Assembly: GCA_024195585.1 (NCBI GenBank)
Contig: SWBL01000432.1
Span: 1-35,932, forward strand
DNA from: Aureobasidium sp. EXF-3400
Taxonomy: Eukaryota > Ascomycota > Dothideomycetes > Dothideales > Saccotheciaceae
Direction: 5' to 3'
DNA length: 35,932 bases
Position 1 is the first letter of the stretch, and every line of letters begins with the position of its first letter. Under the pieces are notes generated by a model. That model was not told where the DNA came from. It worked only from the letters and a program-made list of their open reading frames with translations, and did no database searches. Made by a program: the position numbers and the translations under genes. Shown piece by piece: positions 11,412 through 18,921 of this stretch.

Positions 11412-11777
11412 GGGGTTTTATATAAGGCATTCTCATACACTGGCGCGTAGCGTGAGTTCCTTCTGCTGAGCGTGAAAAAAAGGTTTACTGATCAACGCAC
11501 GAAAAATAATTTTTTGTGCGTGCGTTGATCTTTTAATGTTTAAAAAGTAAAATAAACTTTTACTAAAAGCCTTTCCTCACTGCGTAATCGGAGATTAATT
11601 ATTAATGAGAGAGGGTACGGAGAAGATTCTCCCGCCAGATAAAAAATAACCAACGATAGTTGTTTTATGTTTGTTACGTAACTAATTATATTTATATATG
11701 TAGTTATTATCTTTATGGTGTCGCATTTAAATATTTAATTTTTCAACTAAAAAAAATTTTATAACTTACATTTTTTT
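11412..11777. other. Spacer upstream of rnpB, with palindrome
   Basis: No gene is visible. The spacer holds a GC cluster at 11443-11473 (GGCGCGTAGCGTGAG and CTGCTGAGCGTG) and a strong 12-bp-arm palindrome at 11490-11530 (GATCAACGCACG and its complement). It also has a G/C-rich patch near 11575-11635. The rest is AT-rich. Confidence 0.65.
11490..11530. repeat. 12-bp-arm palindrome
   Basis: GATCAACGCACG at 11490-11501 pairs with CGTGCGTTGATC at 11519-11530 around an A/T-only loop. It lies upstream of rnpB on its own strand and could be a processing signal or one of the mobile palindromes. Confidence 0.85.
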
Positions 11778-12384
11778 TTATTGGTTTAAAGGTAATATTA
11801 CTTTTACTTAAGGCAAGTTTCCTATTAATAAGTTAATTGAGAAAAGGGCGTCTTGCATACGGTCTAAGAGCACACCCAGCTCAGGGAAGTTTCTGTATTC
11901 AGTTCTACCAGTAATGTAATTCATCTGTCAGAAATGATTCTGACCTTCAACACTTATACGAAAAAAATCTTAAATTATGTGTTTTACTTCGAGTAACAAA
12001 TTAACCGCCGACACTTACTGCTCATCTGTTAATAAAGACCTTTCAACTAATAGTTGTAAATAACTAATTACCAAGGAAGATTTAAGTAAGAACACCGTTA
12101 ACACTCTTCTATGGTCGGGAGAAAAATTTCCCGCCTGCATTAATAATCTGAGTAATATCAGAACCATTTAACCATTGATGAAGTTCTAATAATCTATCTC
12201 TCATAAAATGATCGGACTGGATATATGGAAAATCCGGATCACCTGCCTGGGTACCAGGAATCACTAGATCAGGATATTATAAGGCAGATAACCCTGTAAA
12301 CACTGATACCGTACCAAGAAGAATACTGTATACGGTTAATATTACTACTGTAGCATTTAAACTATTGGATGTTGCGAATAACAT
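11778..12384 (-). pseudogene. Pseudogene copy of the orphan ORF at 29368
   Basis: Read on the minus strand from ATG 12384, this 607-bp stretch aligns along its whole length with 29368-29974. Matching segments include VFTGLSAL, SDHFMR, GSDIT, EYRNFPELGVLLDRMQD and the tail LPLNQ before TAA. It carries four premature TAA codons where the other copy has Asp, Thr, Trp (TGA) and Glu, and one frameshift near the AGGCGGG stretch. One 51-base block (11851-11901) is still identical to 29851-29901, although flanking sequence has diverged strongly. The trnV copy at 12554 lies 5' of it, as at the other locus. It is clearly non-functional as a protein gene. Confidence 0.88.
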
Positions 12385-12553
12385 ATTATTAGAGGAAATT
12401 GAGAAATGCTATGTCCTCGACCAAAAAAAGCATAGACTTTTTTAGTCGAATCGATAAAAAACCTAAAATGTTCAAGAAATAAACCATATTTTTTATTAAT
12501 AGCATTAAAAGAGTTATATAAAAATAAGATTTTTTATTTTATCATTAGATATG
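12385..12553 (-). promoter_or_regulatory. Leader of the pseudogene copy, cox1-leader type
   Basis: On the minus strand it starts CATATCTAATGATAAAATA right after trnV and includes AATATGGTTTATTTCTTGAA, as the cox1 leader does. It ends with CCTCTAATA before the pseudogene ATG. It marks the duplicated cassette rather than an expressed gene. Confidence 0.55.
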
Positions 12554-12626
12554 TAAGAAATAGGTGATTCGAACACCTAACCTACCGTGTGTAAAACGGT
12601 TGCTCTACCAATTGAGCTAATTTCTT
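12554..12626 (-). tRNA. trnV: tRNA-Val(UAC), copy 1
   Basis: Cloverleaf with a perfect acceptor AAGAAAT/ATTTCTT, D loop with the normal GG (AATTGGTAG), anticodon loop TTTACAC giving UAC, and T arm AGGTG-TTCGAAT-CACCT. A nearly identical inverted copy lies at 29119-29191. This one keeps the canonical D-loop G19, so it is the better-formed copy. Confidence 0.93.
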
Positions 12627-12728
12627 TTTAGCGCTAAACCGGATAGGGAAAAAATATCCTTTTTTTTTTGTCTCGCAAAGCGCAGAGCTAACATATTTAA
12701 TCATATATGCATTTATAGCTTAAAAAAT

Positions 12729-12800
12729 TGGAGATATTAGGACTCGATCCTAAAATAACGATATGCAAAATCGCAGTTTTACCAGTTAAACTATATCCCC
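12729..12800 (-). tRNA. trnA: tRNA-Ala(UGC)
   Basis: Acceptor GGGGATA pairs with TATCTCC. The anticodon stem GCGAT/ATCGT encloses TTTGCAT, giving UGC. The T arm is TAGGA-TCGAGTC-CTA-like, with the discriminator A. This is the only alanine tRNA. Confidence 0.92.
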
Positions 12801-12966
12801 AAGTAAGTTTTCCCATACCTAACCAAAGATAGATTTTCTTTTTAGCGCGAAGCGAAGCGATCCGACCCTCCCTCACTTCGACTAATGGTCGAAGTGTGCG
12901 CGAGATCTTTTCGCATCCTCCAATTATATTTAATACTCTTAAGAAAATTAAAAAGATCTCTGTTTA

Positions 12967-12999
12967 AATAAAGTCATCGACTATGTCGATGACTTTATT
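12967..12999. repeat. Perfect palindrome, AATAAAGTC family
   Basis: Arms AATAAAGTCATCGAC (12967-12981) and their complement (12985-12999) enclose a TAT loop. It is followed by TAATGCGAAGCG, a GC-cluster tail also seen beside other members. Confidence 0.9.
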
Positions 13000-13020
13000 A
13001 ATGCGAAGCGGTAAAATTAT

Positions 13021-13094
13021 TAACCCCACAGGGGCTCGAACCCTGGATGTAACAGTGAAAATGTTATGACTTAACCTAACTTGTCTATAGGGTC
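13021..13094 (-). tRNA. trnE: tRNA-Glu(UUC)
   Basis: Acceptor GACCCTA pairs with TGGGGTT. The anticodon stem TAACA/TGTTA encloses TTTTCAC, giving UUC. The T arm is CAGGG-TTCGAGC-CCCTG. It is the only glutamate tRNA. Confidence 0.93.
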
Positions 13095-13267
13095 TTATTA
13101 ATATAACGCTTGCGCGCTAAATAATTAAATCTAGCGCCAGCCTTATTTTTAGGCCGAAGCCATCCCGCGCTCTCTTTTAGGGAGAGCTGGGCAGGTTAAA
13201 AAAATTAATTATTTTAAATGCAGCATTTATAACGTTTTAAAAAAAATAACCAAAATTTAAATATATT

Positions 13268-13350
13268 TATCCAAGGAACGACTCGAACGTTCACGATATA
13301 ATATCAGAAAAGCTTAAATTTTCCCTGTCTACCAATTCCAGCACTCGGAT
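13268..13350 (-). tRNA. trnL: tRNA-Leu(UAA)
   Basis: Class II tRNA with a long variable arm. Acceptor ATCCGAG/CTTGGAT, anticodon stem GAAAA/TTTTC around TTTAAGC, giving UAA, and T arm GAACG-TTCGAGT-CGTTC. It reads TTA and TTG, the dominant leucine codons here. Confidence 0.92.
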
Positions 13351-13500
13351 TAAAAATTTAGCGATGGCTAACCCTTAAAAAAATAAATATTTTTTTTAAT
13401 GCGAGCGATCGTTTCGCGCTGTGTTTTTTAACGTTTTTATTATTAATAATAACAAAAAAAAAACCCGCCCCCTGAAAAGGCTGTGCGCAAGGCTAAACTT

Positions 13501-13573
13501 TAAGGCCAGAGGGATTCGAACACTCATCTGAGCTGTCATGAGCAGCTTGCTTTACCGATTAAGCTATAGCCTT
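13501..13573 (-). tRNA. trnM: tRNA with CAU anticodon (Met or Ile), first of three
   Basis: Acceptor AAGGCTA/TGGCCTT, anticodon stem AGCTG/CAGCT around CTCATGA, giving CAU, and T arm GAGTG-TTCGAAT-CCCTC. Three CAU tRNAs exist here (also 13594 and 23235). One is expected to be the initiator, one the elongator and one may be the lysidine-modified Ile species that reads ATA. I cannot assign them from sequence alone. Confidence 0.88.
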
Positions 13574-13593
13574 TTATATATAGTTTTATAATT

Positions 13594-13664
13594 ATGCGGA
13601 TAGAGGAGTTGCACCCCTATTTACTGATCATGAGTCAGTTATGCTACTGTTACATCAACCCGCA
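13594..13664 (-). tRNA. trnM: tRNA with CAU anticodon, possible initiator Met
   Basis: Acceptor TGCGGGT/ATCCGCA, anticodon stem ACTGA/TCAGT around CTCATGA, and a T loop with TGCAACT instead of TTCGAAT. The unusual T loop and the TGCGGG start are like fungal mitochondrial initiator tRNAs (my recollection), which makes it the likeliest formyl-Met tRNA. It lies 20 bases from the neighbouring CAU tRNA. Confidence 0.85.
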
Positions 13665-13914
13665 TTATAGTCTAAACGAGCCATTTAATTCACAAAATTT
13701 CCCCTTTCCTAACTTTTCTTTTTTATGCTCCGCAATAGAAAAAAAAAAGACCCATCCGCGTAAATGCCTCTTCCTTTCGGATCGAAACCGTTACGTACAC
13801 TACCGTGCCAGGGCAACATAGTTTCGTATATTTCGCATTCTCCGGGCACTTAAGGGTGGTGTCGCCCTAGAAAAACGTTATCTCGGGTTAAATAATTAAA
13901 CTTTTTTAGTCAAA
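13665..13914 (-). other. GC-rich island between trnM and trnT
   Basis: This 250-base spacer is far richer in G and C (13770-13890) than normal spacers here and lacks the GC-cluster repeat motifs. On the minus strand it can fold: ATCCG..CGGAT and GGGC..GCCC stems are visible. It also contains a short open frame at 13709-13849 (GTG start; internal ATG at 13819) with residues like GFDPKGRGIYADG and G/C-ending codons. It could be a structured RNA or a fragment of foreign coding DNA. I recognise neither. Confidence 0.4.
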
Positions 13915-13985
13915 AGCCCAGTGCAAGTATCGCACTTACTTCTACCGTTTACAAGACGGTTGCATTGCTTTTATGCTAACCGGGC
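13915..13985 (-). tRNA. trnT: tRNA-Thr(UGU)
   Basis: Acceptor GCCCGGT/ACTGGGC, anticodon stem ACCGT/ACGGT around CTTGTAA, giving UGU. The T stem GTGCG/TGCAC-like is less regular than in other tRNAs here. It directly follows the 3' side of rnl on the minus strand. Confidence 0.88.
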
Positions 13986-14029
13986 AATATATATACGATA
14001 AGTATGTAATTTAGTTTTTAATAAAATTA

Positions 14030-15668
14030 GTACTTTATACCTGAAGACATCAAAATCCTTTAAGCTAAAGCCTATACAATATATAATATAAATCTATTAT
14101 ATAAGATTCGTAGTGTTCTACTACGTATATTTAAGAGTATCTTAAGGTAAGTTTCGTGCCTATATGCATTCAGCACTTATCTTTAACTAACATAGCTTTC
14201 CTGCCGTGCCTATGCTATTAATATATACAAGAGTAATAGTAATACACCAATAAATTTTTAATAAATTTAAAAATTAATATTGGTTACATAAACAACAGGT
14301 AAACCAGGGGTTAATATACCCAACTCCTTTCGTACGAAGGGGCTATCCTTATTTTACTCTAATTCCCTCTAGAAGATAGAAACCATACTGTCTCACGACG
14401 TATTTAACCCAACTCGTGTAGCTCTTTAATCGACGAACAGTCGAACCCTTCATGATTCCTGCATTCATGTGGATGAGCTAAGTCGACATCGAGGTGCCAA
14501 ACTGCGCACTCAATTTGTACTCTCTGGCGCAATTAGCCTGTTATCCCTAGCGTAGCTTTTTCAAAAATCCAAGACCTTTCCTTTCTGCATCTTGTGATCA
14601 TATGCCCCGCTTACGCGACTGATAGACGTGTAAGTCAAACAGTAAAGCAAGATTAAGCCATTAAACTTTATAAGTAAATATAAAAATCATCTTATTATTG
14701 TGTAATAATAAAATAACTTAAAACATTACTAACATTTTGCTAATTAATGTTTTATTTACATCTATTTTCCATATAGTTAAAATCTTACTTAAAATAAAAA
14801 TAATAAATCTAACTTAATAGATATATAACTGAATAAATTATCTTTAATAATAAAATATAACAAAGTAAAATAAGAAAACACGCTAGAAAAGAATCTTAAT
14901 AATTCTAGCCTATACATGTTTAATTACTCGGTAACGCAATTTTCTTGCGAAACCGAGTAAATTTACAAAATTAACTTTGGATACACCCAGGTACTTTTTA
15001 TGGGATCTGTGCCCCGCATAAACCGTCTACTAGCAACTGTTTCCCGGGTTAAATGGTAAAAACCATTAAACCCCTCTTCCTTTTTGGATAAGTAATGTAG
15101 ATTTTACCTACTCACTTACTCTTCCATCGACCAATTTTCATTGGTCGAAGTAGTTTGTAAAGCTTTCGCGGTATTCTACTGATATGATAAACTAAGTAAA
15201 GGTGTTTCAATTGTATCTCACCAACTACCTTATACACTACAACTCGTTTGATCATATCCAATAACTAGCAACAGTAAAGCTGCATAGGGTCTTCTCGTCT
15301 AACTAGAGGTAAACTGTATCTGCACAGTTATTCCAATTTCACTGAGCCAATCATTGAGACAGCTGTTGTATCGTTAAATCATTCATGCAAGACCGCATTT
15401 AACGGCCAAGGTATTCCGCTACCTTAGGACCCTCATCGGTAAGGCCGCCATTGATTGGGGGTTCCTTCAAATCCTAGCTTATTTTAGTCAGCTAAGTAAA
15501 TCCGTTAACCAGCCAACATTGGGCAGAATTCACACTCAATACTTTGATTTGTCATCTTACGCAAAGTGCTTTGTTTTAATTAAACAGTCGTACAACACCA
15601 TTCTATGCCTCCTATTCTTAACCATCGTCCGGAAACCGGGCGATGGAAGAATGGCACACCTTATCCCG

Positions 15669-15700
<32 letters not shown>

Positions 15701-17235
15701 TGATTGTTAGCTCAAACGCCTTCGTATACTCTACTAGCTTACTTGGACAGGGGTAGTATCTAGGTACGGTTTCGATAATTTGCAGATTTTTCCAGAACCA
15801 ACGGTACTCTACCGCGGGTTAATTCTGCATAAAAGCTTTTCTCATCGTTTAGTCCTTTAGGGCAGGTCTATAAACTTAGAGGCCGTTACTTTATATAAAT
15901 ACCATAAGCTTAAGGCGAGGGGGTAATTATTCCCTTTTTCGTTACTCATGTCAGCATTCTCACTTGGGTTATCATCTGCCAAAGGTAGAAGTTCTACCTA
16001 AGGTCGATGGACTAGCTTACTTACCCTCTTGATTCCTCCGTTTCCGGCCGAATCTCGAAAAGTGTTCAGACAAAAGCCCATAATTATATAATCTTAAAAA
16101 GATTACATCTTTGATTTGCCCAACGTTCCGCTACCCCATAAATACAATTATAATTTTATTAATACTTATGGACAAGGTGTCGGTATATTGTTTAGATCCG
16201 TTAAATTTTCGGTGCTTTTAACTTATTAATTGAACCAGTGCTCTGTTACGAGGTCTTTAAAAAATGGCCGCTTCTAAGCCTATTTCCTGGTTGTATTTGA
16301 AAAAAACTTCCTTAATTTCACTTAACAATAATTTTGGAACCTTAAACACTTGTTCTGGGCTGTTTCCCTTTGGACATACAACCTTATCGTACTATGTCCG
16401 ATTATTCAATATTCATCATTGCCCTTCCGAGAGCAAATTCTCACCGATAAAGTCTTCACGACCCCCCGATATATACAAATGTATTTAGCGCGAAGCGTTA
16501 AATACCATTTGTCTGAGATCACAATTCTGTACCTGCTATGATGTTATTTGAATTACCTACTTATATAGGTTTCGCGGAAAACCAGCTATCCTGGTCAGTA
16601 TTGTCTTTCACTAACTTACCACAATTCTTCGGATATCTTTACAACGATAACCCGTTCGGGCTTTTATAACCCTGATCATGGTAAGATCACCAGGCTTCGG
16701 GTCTAATTTTAGATACTAATTCATTATTTAATAATCGGTTTATCTAGGAATAAGACTTACTTTTTTCACACATATGAAAAAATGCTTTTCTCGCATCTAA
16801 TATTAACTTGCTGACCCATTATGCAAAAGGTACGCTCTCATTTGTTATTTAAACTTTACTTGAGCTGCTTATAAAACTACTATTTCAAATCTTTCCCTCT
16901 CGGTACTAGTTCACTGTCGCTTATATATCATATTTAGCCTTAGAGGAAGGTTCCCCTTTATTCAAACAGATTTTAATCCATTTTACTTTTAGGCTTTTCT
17001 ACTTTCATTCACACTAATCATAGAATCTCGTTTGATTTCTATTCCTGAAGCTAATAAGATATTTCAATTCACTTCGTTTATTTATAGGATTTTTCCAAAA
17101 GTTCAAGTACATCGACTCTCATCGATGTACTAGTTAAAAAACTCTTTTTGATATATAGCTAGATATTCCTAATAGTTTCTTTATATACTTGCCATCATAA
17201 ACAAATAGTTTATGATGAAATTTTACATTACATAT
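14030..17235 (-). rRNA. rnl: Large subunit ribosomal RNA
   Basis: Mitochondrial 23S-like rRNA on the minus strand, about 3.2 kb, with no intron seen. The 5' domain shows AAATCAAACGAGATTC near 17020-17050. The peptidyl-transferase region reads GTTATCCCTAGCGTAGC on the plus strand at 14541. The GGTCCTAAGGTAGC region lies at about 15417-15432, and the sarcin-ricin loop region at 14317-14340. The 3' domain has GCTGAATGCATATAGGCACG near 14150-14170. Ends are estimates to within about 50 bases. Variable loops carry hairpins (14925-14960, 15122-15150) and a GC cluster (TAGCGCGAAGCG, 16486-16497), so repeats invade it. Protein-length open frames inside are shadows. Confidence 0.93.
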
Positions 17236-17278
17236 CTAATACATTACTATTGTAATTTACAAACGTCATTTCGTTATT

Positions 17279-17351
17279 TCGGGTCATTATGATTCGAACA
17301 TAACTACTCCTCAACCCAAATGAGGTGCCTAACCAACCCGGCCCTGGCCCG
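17279..17351 (-). tRNA. trnP: tRNA-Pro(UGG)
   Basis: Acceptor CGGGCCA/TGACCCG with one mismatch, anticodon stem CCTCA/TGAGG around TTTGGGT, giving UGG, and T arm TTATG-TTCGAAT-CATAA. It abuts the 5' end of rnl, so its processing may set the rRNA start. Confidence 0.92.
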
Positions 17352-17362
17352 TATATATTATT

Positions 17363-17450
17363 CAGAGAATATCCGATTCGAACGGATGTTAGTAGGTTGT
17401 ACTAAAATAAGTTTCAAGCTTATCGCTATAGACCACTCAGCCAATTCTCT
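17363..17450 (-). tRNA. trnS: tRNA-Ser(UGA)
   Basis: Class II tRNA with a long variable arm. Acceptor AGAGAAT/ATTCTCT, anticodon stem ATAAG/CTTAT around CTTGAAA, giving UGA, and T arm ATCCG-TTCGAAT-CGGAT. It reads TCN codons. Confidence 0.93.
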
Positions 17451-17503
17451 TTATATTATATTACATATGTAATATAATATTACTTATGTAATAATTTATT
17501 TTT

Positions 17504-17575
17504 TGATTCCTCGACGACTTGAACGTCGAACACATCCTTATCAAAAATACGCTTTACCGATTAAGCTAAGGAACC
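17504..17575 (-). tRNA. trnI: tRNA-Ile(GAU)
   Basis: Acceptor GGTTCCT/AGGAATC, anticodon loop TTGATAA giving GAU within a weak, G-U-rich stem (TATTT/GGATG), and T arm CGACG-TTCAAGT-CGTCG. It reads ATT and ATC. The abundant ATA codons would need a modified CAU tRNA. Confidence 0.88.
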
Positions 17576-17733
17576 CTTATACTACTAAAAATGTATACAC
17601 GGCATATTGTAAAATATTTATTTAGGGCTACACCACCCTCGCCCTGCGTTAAAAATAAGATACGAGCTTTTCTTTTTTTTGAGCGAAAAGTGAGTTCATC
17701 CTGCAAAGCGAACGCTGGCTTGGGTATCACAAA

Positions 17734-17805
17734 CAAGAGCACTCAGACTTGAACTGAGAATTTGAAGTTTGAAGCTTCCTATTTTGCCAATTAAACTATA
17801 CTCTT
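17734..17805 (-). tRNA. trnW: tRNA-Trp(UCA)
   Basis: Acceptor AAGAGTA/TGCTCTT, anticodon stem GGAAG/CTTCA-type around CTTCAAA, giving UCA, and T arm CTCAG-TTCAAGT-CTGAG. The UCA anticodon reads both TGA and TGG and explains the in-frame TGA codons in every protein gene here. Confidence 0.93.
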
Positions 17806-17887
17806 TTATTTAAGGCATTAAAAATTGTACTTTTTTTTTAGCCATCCCTAAAGTTTTGTAACCCGAAGCAGGAGGAACTCACCATTG

Positions 17888-17932
17888 GTACAAAATTAAT
17901 CCCACCCATGGTGGGGTGGGATTCGTACCCGG
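17888..17932. repeat. GC-rich imperfect palindrome with dispersed copies
   Basis: GGTACAAAATTAATCCCACC followed by GGTGGGGTGGGATTCGTACC forms a hairpin. The right half recurs inverted at about 34592-34612. ACAAAATTAATCCC also recurs at 31093-31106 inside the nad1 intron. It is a dispersed repeat of unknown origin. Confidence 0.75.
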
Positions 17933-18067
17933 GCATTAAAAAATCTAGATATATATTTTTTTTAAGGCTTAGCCATGTGAGTTTCTCCATTATTTTTTTT
18001 TTGGTTAGAATTCTAACCCTCGCCCTGCGTTAAAAATTAGAAGCGACCCATACTTTATAGTTCTCTA

Positions 18068-18148
18068 CGGAAAAGGACGGAATTGAACCGTCAGGTGTTA
18101 AAACACAATGTTTAGCAAACATCTCGCCTTACCAATGGCAACCTTTCC
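18068..18148 (-). tRNA. trnS: tRNA-Ser(GCU)
   Basis: Class II tRNA. Acceptor GGAAAGG/CTTTTCC, anticodon stem GATGT/ACATT around TTGCTAA, giving GCU, a long variable arm (GTGTTTTAACAC), and T arm GACGG-TTCAATT-CCGTC. It reads AGT and AGC. Confidence 0.92.
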
Positions 18149-18317
18149 TATAAACATTACGTAAAAAAAGAAAACTAACGTTACTACGTAGCCTCCCCCC
18201 ATTAAAAGAAATATCTTTAAAAGGTTTATTTTTTTTTTTTCTGCTTTGCTGCCTAGCCATTAAAAATTTATATTTATTTAATTTTTTATTCAAGGCAGAA
18301 TAAAGAGTTATTATTAC

Positions 18318-18390
18318 CGAGTTAGGCCGGCTTCGATCCGACATCATCTTTCTCGACAAGAAAGTTCTCTACCAATTAAGTTACTAACTC
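18318..18390 (-). tRNA. trnD: tRNA-Asp(GUC)
   Basis: Perfect acceptor GAGTTAG/CTAACTC, anticodon stem CTTTC/GAAAG around TTGTCGA, giving GUC. The T arm GTCGG-ATCGAAG-CCGGC has a slightly unusual loop. Confidence 0.92.
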
Positions 18391-18397
18391 ATTAATT

Positions 18398-18468
18398 TAC
18401 GGCCAACCGAATTCGAATCGGTACACATCGTTTGGAAGACGAACGGTCTACCATTAACCTATAGCCGT
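18398..18468 (-). tRNA. trnG: tRNA-Gly(UCC)
   Basis: Acceptor ACGGCTA/TGGCCGT, anticodon stem TTCGT/ACGAT around CTTCCAA, giving UCC, and T arm ACCGA-TTCGAAT-TCGGT. It is the most upstream gene of the minus-strand block, next to the divergent spacer. Confidence 0.93.
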
Positions 18469-18921
18469 ATGCATTAATAAATATATATTACATTACTAAT
18501 GAATTTATAAACTAATATATCTCTATACCATGACATAAAAATAACTTTTTATGAAAGACTCCCTCCTGCATTAAAGGCATTATGTAATAATGCCTTTAAT
18601 TATATAACTATATGTTTTAGTTTTTTAACGAAATGTGAAATAAGTCTTCCACACTAAATTTCTTTTAAGAATGGGGAGCGTGGATGACTTTATTAATGCT
18701 ACGGGTTAAAAAGAGATTTTTTTTTGCGCTGTGAGGAAAAAAAAATGGTTTCTATTTTTACAGAAAGATCATTTCCTTACCTAGGAGCGCTTCGGAAAAG
18801 GAATTTTAACGGAAAACCGAATTTTTCTAGTTATATATGTCATTAATTCTTAGTACAAGCAACTTTAGTTAAGCAGCCAGGAAGATTTAACCATCACCGA
18901 CTAAATTTTAAATCTCTTGCC
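18469..18921. promoter_or_regulatory. Divergent spacer between trnG and rps3
   Basis: The two transcription blocks diverge here, so at least two promoters, or a replication start, are expected (inference). The spacer contains a 13-bp-arm palindrome at 18570-18600, a degenerate AATAAAGTC-type hairpin at 18640-18698 and a further inverted repeat around 18745-18776. No gene is seen. From 18868 the frame is open into rps3 with coding-like residues but no ATG. Confidence 0.5.
18570..18600. repeat. 13-bp-arm palindrome in the divergent spacer
   Basis: ATTAAAGGCATTA (18570-18582) and its exact complement (18588-18600) enclose a TGTAA loop. It follows a CCCTCCTGC GC-cluster motif and lies in the only head-to-head spacer. 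Confidence 0.85.

Noticed and set aside
15519..16541. Open frames of 62-75 codons inside the large rRNA
   Set aside because: They lie across conserved rRNA sequence on the opposite strand; rRNA constraint explains the sequence.
18129..18359. 76-codon minus-strand frame around trnS and trnD
   Set aside because: It overlaps two well-formed tRNA genes and the translation is Lys/Arg-rich noise.
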